Shown one piece after another: positions 1 through 7,434 of a stretch of 64,000 nt of DNA. The translations under genes were made by a program, and so were the position numbers. Within the stretch, counting starts at the first letter, position 1. Each line of letters starts with the position of its first letter. This DNA is from Linnemannia elongata (lineage: Eukaryota > Mortierellomycota > Mortierellomycetes > Mortierellales > Mortierellaceae): NCBI GenBank assembly GCA_036320915.1, contig JAXBDG010000001.1:2750001-2814000 (forward strand), read 5' to 3'. Under the pieces are notes generated by a model that was not told the DNA's origin, made no database searches, and worked only from the letters and a program-made list of their open reading frames with translations.

Positions 1-422
1 ATGAAAGAAAAAGAGACTGAGGATCCTGTTCATACTGTTCTATTTTTATAACATCCTGCTCCTGGTTTCCATAAAGAAGTATTAAACAAACCAAGTGGTC
101 AATGCTTTGGTTTTAAAGTCTTGGCACACAGACCAACAAACTGAAACAAATCAAGTGGTTAGTGCTCTAGGCGACGGACTGACATCCTTAGGAGATCATG
201 GCCATACTTTTACATTACCTTGTATCAAGTCTATAAGCGTTTACTAAAGCGTCATTACGACTCTGATAATAATGATAGGGTGACGCGCACGTGTGAAATG
301 AGCCGTTATCTTTGACGCTGGTACAACGACTGTGGCATGATAGAAAAAAACTATTTCGTTTAAATATATACATAATCTTGTTCTGATTCCTTAACTTCGC
401 AACACCAAACTCAACGACTAAA
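1..422. promoter_or_regulatory. 5' flank and promoter of the RNase H gene
   Basis: No ORF of note lies here. Two degenerate copies of a motif containing CAAGTGGTCAATGCTTTGG (around 91-110 and 150-170) match the tandem repeat found downstream of the gene at 1304-1475. A TATA-like stretch (TAAATATATACA, about 361-372) lies some 55 bp before the ATG and is followed by an A/C-rich leader, which looks like a real fungal promoter. No reverse-transcriptase remnant was recognised upstream. Confidence 0.45.
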
Positions 423-1001
423 ATGGAGAATCACAAAAGCGCTATTGACACCATCCATTTTCCAAGCGTCACTTTTGACAACAACACAGCGAAGAACATC
501 TTAGCTACAAGATTTATCTTGGAGAGTCAACATGGGATGCACCATCTCTTCTCCGACGGTTCTCTTCAATACTTCAGGAACATCAACATTCGTATGAGCT
601 TTGCAGTCGCTTTCAAGGGCGCGAAAGGAAAATATGACGTTGCGGTTACAGGCACCGCGGATGGTTACGCAACCTCGACGAGAGCCGAGATCGTTGGTAT
701 TTTGGCGACTATCTTGTGCTGTCCGCGTGACCAACCTGCAACAATATATACTGACGACCAATCGGCTGTTCACGAGTTCTCTGCACTTGTACAGTCTTCT
801 ACCACCACACAACAACCAATACTATCGCCAAATGCCGATTGGTGGAGAGTCGTCAAGATCGCCTACATCCAACAAGGCCGACAGATCACCGTCCACTGGG
901 TACGTGGGCATAGCGGAGTGGCCGGAAATGTTGCTGCCGACAGATTAGCAGATAAAGCACACACAACTGAATTTGCATCATGGCATCTCAGTCAACACTA
1001 A
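423..1001 (+). CDS. Stand-alone RNase H type-1 domain protein
   Basis: This intact 192-codon ORF starts at an ATG in good context, 55 bp after a TATA-like box. The protein is almost entirely one RNase H fold. It has SDGS near residue 45 (first catalytic Asp), TRAE near 88 (Glu), TDD near 109 (second Asp) and the C-terminal HWVRGHSG...N.AADRLAD block near 158-181 that carries the His and last Asp. All metal-binding positions are therefore present. Such domains usually sit at the C-terminus of LINE polymerases, where they degrade the RNA of an RNA-DNA hybrid, but no reverse transcriptase is fused here. It could be a domesticated LINE domain or a non-autonomous element gene. About 470 bp downstream lies a 28S rDNA fragment in the same orientation, as expected if the gene derives from an rDNA-associated LINE. 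The family call is firm; the biological role is unknown. Confidence 0.8.
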   Translation: MENHKSAIDTIHFPSVTFDNNTAKNILATRFILESQHGMHHLFSDGSLQYFRNINIRMSFAVAFKGAKGKYDVAVTGTADGYATSTRAEIVGILATILCCPRDQPATIYTDDQSAVHEFSALVQSSTTTQQPILSPNADWWRVVKIAYIQQGRQITVHWVRGHSGVAGNVAADRLADKAHTTEFASWHLSQH

Positions 1002-1303
1002 GGCCTCAATGATTCAATCAGCCCCATAGCAGACAGCATAACATAGCCAAATATTAGCGAGCATTGCTCTAAGTGAAGACGTTTGAATAAATTTTTTTTT
1101 GTAAGCATGTGTTACGTGACATTATTATGGCTTTCATCACAATCACATGAACAAGCCAGGTCATCATTGCTTTACGTGTATACATCCTTGCATGGAGTAA
1201 TGTAATTATCATTGCATAACATCTTAAACTGAAACCAAGGCGCTACTTATGCATTATAATCAAAACCTACCAAGCCATCGGGATTGCATCTGTAAAGCTA
1301 GAC

Positions 1304-1475
1304 AAACCAAGTGGTCAGCGCTTTGCTTATAACCAAGGGATCTGTGCTTTGCGTCTTAGTTAGACAAACCAAGAGATCTGTGCTTCACCTATAAACCAAG
1401 GGATCTGCGCTTTGCCTATAAGTTAGATAAACCAAGTGTTCGGCGTTTTGGGTATGAGCCAAGGGATCTGCTCTG
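1304..1475 (+). repeat. Short tandem array with alternating 27/35-bp period
   Basis: Six copies of a core like AAACCAAGGGATCTGCGCTTTG start near 1304, 1331, 1366, 1393, 1429 and 1457. The spacing alternates (27, 35, 27, 36, 28 bp), so the true unit is a composite of about 62-63 bp. The array lies in the 3' flank of the RNase H gene and ends at the 28S-like fragment. Two more degenerate copies lie at 91-170, before the gene. It could be the 3' tail of a retroelement. Confidence 0.75.
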
Positions 1476-1600
1476 AATAACTCTGACTTGCGGCAGCCAA
1501 GCATTCATAGCGACGTTGTCTTTTGATCCTTCCATGTCTGTTCTCTCAATCTTGCTTCAATAGAATTTGAATTTGCATTGTCAATGCTTGTTTACTGTAC
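1474..1600 (+). pseudogene. 28S rDNA fragment A, degenerate
   Basis: Positions about 1487-1550 match the 3' third of fungal 28S rRNA (GGCAGCCAAG, CATAGCGACGTTG and TTTTGATCCTTC are visible). Similarity then decays to about 1600. Homology starts at the part of 28S that reads GGGATAACTGGCTTGTGGC in intact genes. With only about 70 strongly matching bases it cannot be functional. Its start coincides with that of fragments B, C and E in this window. Confidence 0.75.
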
Positions 1601-1633
1601 AAATTTACATTTTTAGTCAAAGGGCAGGTTTAT

Positions 1634-2347
1634 TCATCTTTCTCCTTCTACGTTACCAAGTATACTACGCAATTGTTGGGATAAGTCGTTGACTGAGACG
1701 ACATCGTCCACAATGAAGTCGGGAAGCTCACTGATGGTCACAAGTGGCTTACTCGGTTCTATGACATTCACTTGTTCGTCCGCAGAGATATCGCTAGAGT
1801 GGTAAAACTCGAAGGTCCCTTTATGGCGCCGCCCCTTCACGTACACGCTCTGTTTATCGTGGCATACGCGCTTCTGCGGTTCAACTGCCTCCTTCAAGAA
1901 CCCTACACATCTAGTGTATATTTGTCTTGTGACAGTTCCATGCTTCAGAGCCTCGGAGGCAATCGTTAGACACATGGGCACATTCGTAATAAGCTCAGTG
2001 ATCCGATCGTGGATGTGTCTTCTATAGGCTGCGACGTCATAGTAGTCGGCGATGCACAGGATCTCGAACAAAAGCGGCACATAGGAACCGGTATACTGCT
2101 TGTTGTAGTAGATATAGGCCATAAACTCTCGAAATGCCTCAAGACTGTATTGTCGAGACAAATCAACCACGCCTGATGCAGCTTCTCGCATTGAACACTT
2201 AAACATGGTCTTGAATATAGGATAGCGCTTCTTGATCAGAAACGAGATGATCTTGAGCTCCTTGCCGTCCTTAAGCTTGACAAGTATGTCACCCTCGTTG
2301 GAGGCCAGCAACTCTTTGTAGACTGTCCATACATCCGACATGTCCAT
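1634..2347 (-). CDS. BTB/POZ domain protein
   Basis: The 237-residue protein has a BTB/POZ domain at roughly residues 15-115: GDILVKLKDG, then a hydrophobic dimerisation helix, FKTMFKCSMRE, a VVDLS..S.EAF.EFMAYIY block and LLFEILCIADYYDV. BTB proteins dimerise and often act as Cullin-3 substrate adaptors. The C-terminal half shows no second known domain (no Kelch, MATH or ankyrin). The start at 2347 was chosen because a clean GT-AG intron (2443-2352) ends five bases before that ATG, so the longer open frame to 2503 would be intronic. The gene lies next to 28S fragment A and faces away from the RNase H gene. Confidence 0.75.
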   Translation of the reverse strand: MDMSDVWTVYKELLASNEGDILVKLKDGKELKIISFLIKKRYPIFKTMFKCSMREAASGVVDLSRQYSLEAFREFMAYIYYNKQYTGSYVPLLFEILCIADYYDVAAYRRHIHDRITELITNVPMCLTIASEALKHGTVTRQIYTRCVGFLKEAVEPQKRVCHDKQSVYVKGRRHKGTFEFYHSSDISADEQVNVIEPSKPLVTISELPDFIVDDVVSVNDLSQQLRSILGNVEGER

Positions 2348-2351
2348 GAGA

Positions 2352-2443
2352 CTATTATCATGCGAAAAAATATGAGGACGAGAGTAAGATGGATACCGTT
2401 CTTTAATATGCAATATATCTGTCAACATCAATAAATGTCTTAC
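2352..2443 (-). other. 5'-UTR intron of the BTB gene (predicted)
   Basis: Donor GTAAGA and acceptor ATAATAG frame a 92-nt intron that ends just before the start codon. The unknown gene at 23.5-24.3 kb has the same layout. The TATA-like TATTTATAT near 2571-2580 lies in the AG-rich DNA further upstream. This is predicted from splice signals only. Confidence 0.55.
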
Positions 2444-2447
2444 CTTA

Positions 2448-2714
2448 TTATAGGTGATTGTAATAGTAGCAGAGCAAGGGAGGTGAGACAGGGATAATAA
2501 CAAGGGAAAAGACAGGAGGATATGGGGACAAAAGGAGTGGGGAAGAAAGAATGCTGACAGAAAGAGAGAGGTATTTATATGCTGGTGTACAAGTGGTCGG
2601 AGGCATGGGTCTGGGCGCTGAGGGAGGAGAGGTCGAAGGTAATGATGCTGTCACCAGTACTGTTACAATGACACTGACACACCGGTACCTTAGCAGGAAT
2701 TCGAGGCCGCGTTG
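2448..2714. promoter_or_regulatory. BTB gene promoter and intergenic DNA
   Basis: The stretch is purine-rich on the plus strand up to about 2570 and contains TATTTATATG near 2571. From about 2695 there is a short run (GAATTCGAGGCCGCGTTGTC) resembling the degenerate tail of the 28S fragments at 14.5 kb. No gene is seen. Confidence 0.35.
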
Positions 2715-3329
2715 TCAATGCTTAATGGCTTGCGTGAGTGTTAAAAAGTGTTTTTTTAATGGTTCTATTTTTGCACAGCTTGCATTCTGGCTTGCTGCAT
2801 TGCGTTTCTTTTTCGGCGAATTCATCACAATCACATCAAGATCGCGTGGCTGTAAAGGTGGTGTGATCCGTTCCTGTAGCAAAAAACTTTCATCCAGTGC
2901 CTGCGTCTGCATGTCTTCAACCTCCTGCTGCATGCTGCGGAGTCGTTGCTAATTTTACAATGAGACCGAAGCAGAACAATAAGATGAGTAAATAATCAGT
3001 GGAGAGAGAACAAATCCATGTAAAACTGATATATTTACCACGTATGTGAAAAGCCATCCGAGTGACTGACCGCTCAAGAACGCCTTCAACCCTTTCTCAT
3101 CAACCGGTAGTTTGATGGCCACTCGAGACAACAGACCAGAGACATGGATGTCCTCGTATCGGTGGAGATAGACAATGGCGCCAGTGTAACCGGAAACATC
3201 CAGGAAAACCAGATAGTCGTCGCTATTAAAGTCGAACTTTGCGTGCCTTTGCAAATAGACCATGATCGCTTTGTTGATTCTAATGTTCCTCCGTGATTGC
3301 CTTTTGTTCTCCTCAAATCCATCTTCCTG
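2715..3329 (-). pseudogene. Unknown intron-containing gene, 5' end missing
   Basis: Two exons can be read on the minus strand. The first (3329-3039) follows an acceptor CTGTAG. A GT-AG intron (3038-2949; donor GTAAAT, acceptor AAATTAG) leads in phase to the last exon (2948-2715). Together they give 174 residues, including MVYLQRHAKF...DYLVFLDVSG, then a basic, Lys-rich tail (NSPKKKRN). Further upstream there is only a short open stretch (MRRKRSGSFKSK) that cannot be joined in frame without another intron (donor GTGAGC near 3411). The retrotransposon LTR begins 54 bp beyond that, and on its far side is 28S rDNA rather than a matching exon. The gene is therefore probably a 3' remnant. The family is not recognised. 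Confidence 0.5.
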
Positions 3330-3464
3330 CTACAGACACTCTTGCTAGTTCCACTAAACTCTTGCTCTTGAAGGATCCTGATCTCTTTCGTCGCATCAGA
3401 CGTAAGCTCACCTCTAATTTAAGGGGTCAGAAGTGTCAGTTCAAAATTACATAACTGGTAATAT

Positions 3465-3835
3465 TGTTACTCAGGGGAGAGGTCCTGGCCAGAATGATAG
3501 GACCGCTGTTAAGTCCTCAATTGGTACGGGGGGGGATGGAGGGGTTGTGGTAGCGTAGTAATAGTGGGATCCTAAAATAATACACGACTGCAGGGCGCCA
3601 ACGAGACTCTTGTCAATTCTGCTCTTGTGTAAAAGGACCTTGTATTAATAATATTGATGGGGGAAGGGTTAAGTACCTGCAGGGCGCTAACGAGACTCTT
3701 GTCAATTCTGCTCTTGTGTAAAAGGACAAGGAGCAGACGAAAGAGCTCGGCGCACTACTAATACTAGTCTGCTAGGAATGACTGCTAATCTAAAGCCTCG
3801 CCGCCACTGCCTAGCCACCACATCTTTTTGTAACA
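3465..3835 (-). repeat. 3' LTR of the gypsy element
   Basis: This 371-bp LTR ends in TG...CA. It contains two direct copies of an 89-bp unit (from 3588 and 3677) beginning CTGCAGGGCGC. The apparent identity with 10145-10515 indicates recent insertion. It lies 54 bp beyond the last readable piece of the broken gene at 2715-3329. Confidence 0.95.
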
Positions 3836-3884
3836 GTTTTTACCTCCCTCAGATGTGATGCCCGTCCCCTGACAATTCACATCT

Positions 3885-6410
3885 TCACTCCTTCCTCTCC
3901 TCCCTCGCTCTCCTTTCCACCAACTTCTTCAACATGTCGCCACTCAGTGTCTCTACTCCTTCCTTGGTTCCATAGTGACTGCGACCCGTCCGCACCCCGT
4001 AGGCACCCTTCCGACCGACCCAAACAACCTCAAAGGGGCCCAACCAACGAGGGGTAAGCTTTTTCCCAAAGCCCGTCACAAACGCAAGGTTGAAAACCCA
4101 TACCCATTCCCCCTTCTCGAACTTGACGACCTTAACACGACGATCATAGTAACGCTTCGCCTTCTCATTCGCATTCATCCTGTTCTCGTATGCCAACTCT
4201 CGCAGTCCCTCGCGACGACAAATAAATCGGGCCATCGCTCCTTCCAGCTCCTCGTGCACAGGTTCGATTCCACCGGTGGTCATAAACAGACGATCATCGC
4301 TGAAGGACTGACGCAGTGCAGAACGGCCAACAAAGCCCATCAGCGCTTCTGAGGGGGAGATCTTGGTGCTGCCAACGACCCGGTGGTTGATGTCGTAGAC
4401 TGCCTTGGGCAAAAGGACGTCCCATTCGACTCCTGCCGACATGCTCCTTCGCAACCTCTCCTCGATCAACTTGTTGGTGGCTTCGACTTGACCCTGACTC
4501 TGCGGGTGTCTCGTGGATCCGACTAAGTGCTTGATACCCCACGCCTCACACATCTCCTTGAACTCCGTCCTGAACGCTGGCCCTCCATCGCTTCGAATGA
4601 CCACGGGAAGACCGAACCGACACATGATCGACAGAAAAAGGGCGGCCTTAATGCTTGCGGCACTCTTGTTCGGAACGGCACAGGCTTCCGTCCACTTGGT
4701 AAACGAGTCCGTGAACACAACAATCGACGTCATTCCTCTCGTCGTCCTGGGCAAATCCTCGATTAGATCAACAAACAGAATCTCGAACGGAAAATCCGGC
4801 GTCGATGGATGGAGCTCGTTGTGCCTCCCTCTGGGTCCGAACTGCTGACACCGACGACACGACTTGACCCAATCGAACACATCCTTCCTCATCGACGGCC
4901 ACCACCCTTGAGCTCGAATTGTCGCCAGCGTGGCTTCCGCTCCATAATGGCCTCCAGCGTCGTGTGCCCACGACAGTTTTTCCTCCACTTCCGACTCCAC
5001 TACGCACTGCTTCTCGACATTGTCGGCATCCCGGTACAGTAACCCTTTCTGCGCGTCAATCCTAAAACGAAATGCCCTCCTCTTGGCCCTCCTCGCCTCG
5101 TTGTAGTCTTCCAGCCTCAAAGTTCCAGTCGTCAAGTATGTAAAGGTGTTCCCGTACCACTTGCTCGTTGCCCATTTGCTGTCCATCGAGACCGCTCGCA
5201 TACCCAGACACTCAGGCATCTCGTCATCAATATCGTCCCCTGCAACCTCCTCCCTAACCATCAACCTACTCATGCCATCAGCGTTTCCATTCTTGGCTCC
5301 AGGCTTTGTCTGAATGGTAAGATCGAATTCCGCCAAAGTCATCTGCCATCTCGCAGGGCGTCCAGTCAAATCGGTCTTGGCGAACAACCACTTCAACGGC
5401 GCGTGGTCCGTAAAGACGACTACCGATCGACCCAAAATGTATGGCCGGAACTTCTTGACCGAGAACACCATCGCCAGACACTCCTTCTCGGGCGTGGAAT
5501 AGTTCAACTCGGGGCCGTGAAGTGTCTTGCTGTAGAAGAATAGAGGCCTGATCTCTCCGTTCTCATCCTCCTGCTCCAGTACTGATCCAACCGCATAGTC
5601 GCAAGCGTCGCATGGCATGAACCAATCACGCTCAAAGTCGGGACCCTTGAGAACTGGCGACGTCATGATCGCCTTCTGCAGGTTTCTCATCGATTCTATC
5701 TGCTCGGGCCCCATCACGAACACTACTCCCTTCCGCAACAACCGATTCAACGGCTCCGCCAGCTTAGCGTACACCCAGATGAATCGACGGTAGTATCCAG
5801 TTAACCCCAAGAATGCTCTCACCTGCCCTTTTGAGTCCATGATCACAAAATTGAGGACCTTTTCAACTTTGTCGGGCATGACCTGGATCCCATCTCTTCC
5901 AACGATATGTCCTGTAAACTCGACTTTGTCGTATCCGAAGTGGAGCTTGGAGGCCTTGTATTTGACGCCACCCTTCCTGGCTGCGGCAAACGTCCGATCC
6001 AAACCATCCAGGTGTTCGGCCCATCCCATGTTCCTGTTACAAACGTCGTCCATGTATGCGTTCAGCACGGTGCCGATCAGGTTACCATAGACCTTCTGAA
6101 CAAAGCGGCTGAACGTGTGTGGTGCATTCTTGAGACCAAACGGCATGACAGTGTAAGCGTAGGTTCCGAACGGGGTCCTAAAACCGAGATACTTGCGGTG
6201 CTCCTTCTTCACTCCGATGACGTAGTAGCCCTGAAACCCGTCCAGACTGGAATAGTAATGGTAACCGGCCAGCTCATCTAGGATATGCTCGATGTTCGGG
6301 AGAGGCCAACTCTCTCTCTCTGTGACCTTGTTCAGACCGACGTAGGCGACACACTTCCTGATGCTCCCATCCTTTTTCGATGCCAGTGTGGTGATGTGAA
6401 CGGGGATCGT
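3885..6410 (-). CDS. Gypsy pol: reverse transcriptase (N-truncated), RNase H, integrase
   Basis: The open frame is 841 codons. RT blocks are KKDGSIRKC (near residue 13), PLPNIEHILDEL, FGLKNAPHTF and the active site YMDD (near 120; most gypsy elements have YVDD). The RNase H domain shows CDACDYAVG, EKECLA and FTDH. The integrase zinc motif is H...H...C..C (HDAGGHYG...CRRC), and the catalytic D, D, E lie at FVDLIED, IRSDGGPAF and QGQVEATNK. A short GPFEVVWVGRKG block follows. The first part of RT lies at the end of the gag ORF, separated by foreign DNA, and an in-frame TGA (6411-6413) closes the frame upstream. There is no natural start codon at this border; the first in-frame ATG is further in. 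Confidence 0.9.
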   Translation of the reverse strand, partial: TIPVHITTLASKKDGSIRKCVAYVGLNKVTERESWPLPNIEHILDELAGYHYYSSLDGFQGYYVIGVKKEHRKYLGFRTPFGTYAYTVMPFGLKNAPHTFSRFVQKVYGNLIGTVLNAYMDDVCNRNMGWAEHLDGLDRTFAAARKGGVKYKASKLHFGYDKVEFTGHIVGRDGIQVMPDKVEKVLNFVIMDSKGQVRAFLGLTGYYRRFIWVYAKLAEPLNRLLRKGVVFVMGPEQIESMRNLQKAIMTSPVLKGPDFERDWFMPCDACDYAVGSVLEQEDENGEIRPLFFYSKTLHGPELNYSTPEKECLAMVFSVKKFRPYILGRSVVVFTDHAPLKWLFAKTDLTGRPARWQMTLAEFDLTIQTKPGAKNGNADGMSRLMVREEVAGDDIDDEMPECLGMRAVSMDSKWATSKWYGNTFTYLTTGTLRLEDYNEARRAKRRAFRFRIDAQKGLLYRDADNVEKQCVVESEVEEKLSWAHDAGGHYGAEATLATIRAQGWWPSMRKDVFDWVKSCRRCQQFGPRGRHNELHPSTPDFPFEILFVDLIEDLPRTTRGMTSIVVFTDSFTKWTEACAVPNKSAASIKAALFLSIMCRFGLPVVIRSDGGPAFRTEFKEMCEAWGIKHLVGSTRHPQSQGQVEATNKLIEERLRRSMSAGVEWDVLLPKAVYDINHRVVGSTKISPSEALMGFVGRSALRQSFSDDRLFMTTGGIEPVHEELEGAMARFICRREGLRELAYENRMNANEKAKRYYDRRVKVVKFEKGEWVWVFNLAFVTGFGKKLTPRWLGPFEVVWVGRKGAYGVRTGRSHYGTKEGVETLSGDMLKKLVERRAREERKE

Positions 6411-7434
6411 TCACTTGTTCACGTTTCTGTCAATTCCCGGGACAAACGGGTTAAGGGGTATTTAGCTAGTAATAAAAACGAAGGATGGAGCAAATCAGCT
6501 CCTCCTGCTTTTTCTGATTTATTTAACCGACTTTTGATTTTTGTCTTGACATCGAACTGGAAGTCCTCGATATACTCAGGTATACCATCGCCTTCCTGTA
6601 TGGACGCGCACCCGCGCTCGTCCCATCGACAACGATCAAGATCTCGTTCAGATCCTTTCCTTTCGCCATGTTGTGTGCCGCCAATCGATGCAAATCATCC
6701 ATAGCACGCCCTGTCCACGAGTCCGCCAGACCTCCGCTGTTGTAGCCCAACACCCGACCACAGGCCGACAGATCGTCTAACGGCGTAAACAGCACACAAC
6801 GCATCGATTTGGGGATCAATCCCTATCAGCAGCAACAACCCAAGGGTCTACTTCATTGTAGCACTCTTTTCCTACCTGCGTCTCGATCAACAACAATATG
6901 CGGTCTCCTTGGAACTCTCCCAGTCGTTCTTCAGAGAACTCAGTCCTTGACGCTCTCGGTGCCATTTGGCTAATATAGATTCCCTTTCCCCCCTTTTTAT
7001 TATCCCTTTCGCCTCCCCTTTGTATTATTATCTGTAGAAGCAGAACCCTCGCATTTCTCGCGTTTCCCGCGCTCATCCTCGCTCCCGTTGGAACCACGAG
7101 ATCCCTCTGGTCCCATCTTGGTAAGCGCCTCGAGAACTTATCTTCTTGCGCGCGAGCATTGTTCTGCTTGTTCTTAGTAAATAGTTCCCTTTATTTATTA
7201 ACGGACATCCGTCCCATACTCCACTAAGTAGACCGTACACGCCTTCAACCATCGTCCTCCCTTCACGCTTTGGGACCCTTCATCATCCCTTTCTTTGGAT
7301 CCCAAGCCCTCCTGAGCATTATCAGGTAAGGGCCAATATCCCCCTTTTTGTTAGCGGTGGCATTCTTGTAGTTATAGTATCTTAGTGGTTAGTACTTTTT
7401 GTTAACAGATAGTAATCATCGTTATAGATCCACT
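6411..7434 (-). mobile_element. Foreign 1.02-kb insert within the gypsy pol gene
   Basis: This DNA separates the end of ORF1 (residues EWCAPLSLVR, then TGA) from the RT frame that resumes at VHITTLASKKDG. It has no similarity to gypsy coding sequence. On the same strand it carries an ORF from the ATG at 6965 to a GT-AG intron (6875-6823, 53 nt) that continues in frame through about 6523. It also carries a short acidic ORF starting MGPEGSRGSNGSEDE upstream. The composition suggests the 5' part (leader and gag-like start) of another retroelement, or captured host sequence. Exact borders and any target duplication could not be fixed by eye. Confidence 0.6.
6523..6965 (-). CDS. Hypothetical spliced ORF inside the insert
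   Basis: Exon 1 runs 6965-6876 (30 codons, MAPRASRTEFSEERLGEF...). After a 53-nt intron (donor GTAGGA, acceptor GATAG), exon 2 reads GLIPKSMRCVLFTPLDDL and ADSWTGRAMDDLHRLAAHNM to about 6523. A second donor (GTATAC near 6588) may shorten it. No known domain was recognised. It could be gag-like or pseudogenic. Confidence 0.3.

Noticed and set aside
4255..4280. tRNA gene (GGTTCGATTCC matches a B box)
   Set aside because: It lies inside the gypsy pol coding sequence, and no acceptor stem or anticodon arm could be folded around it.
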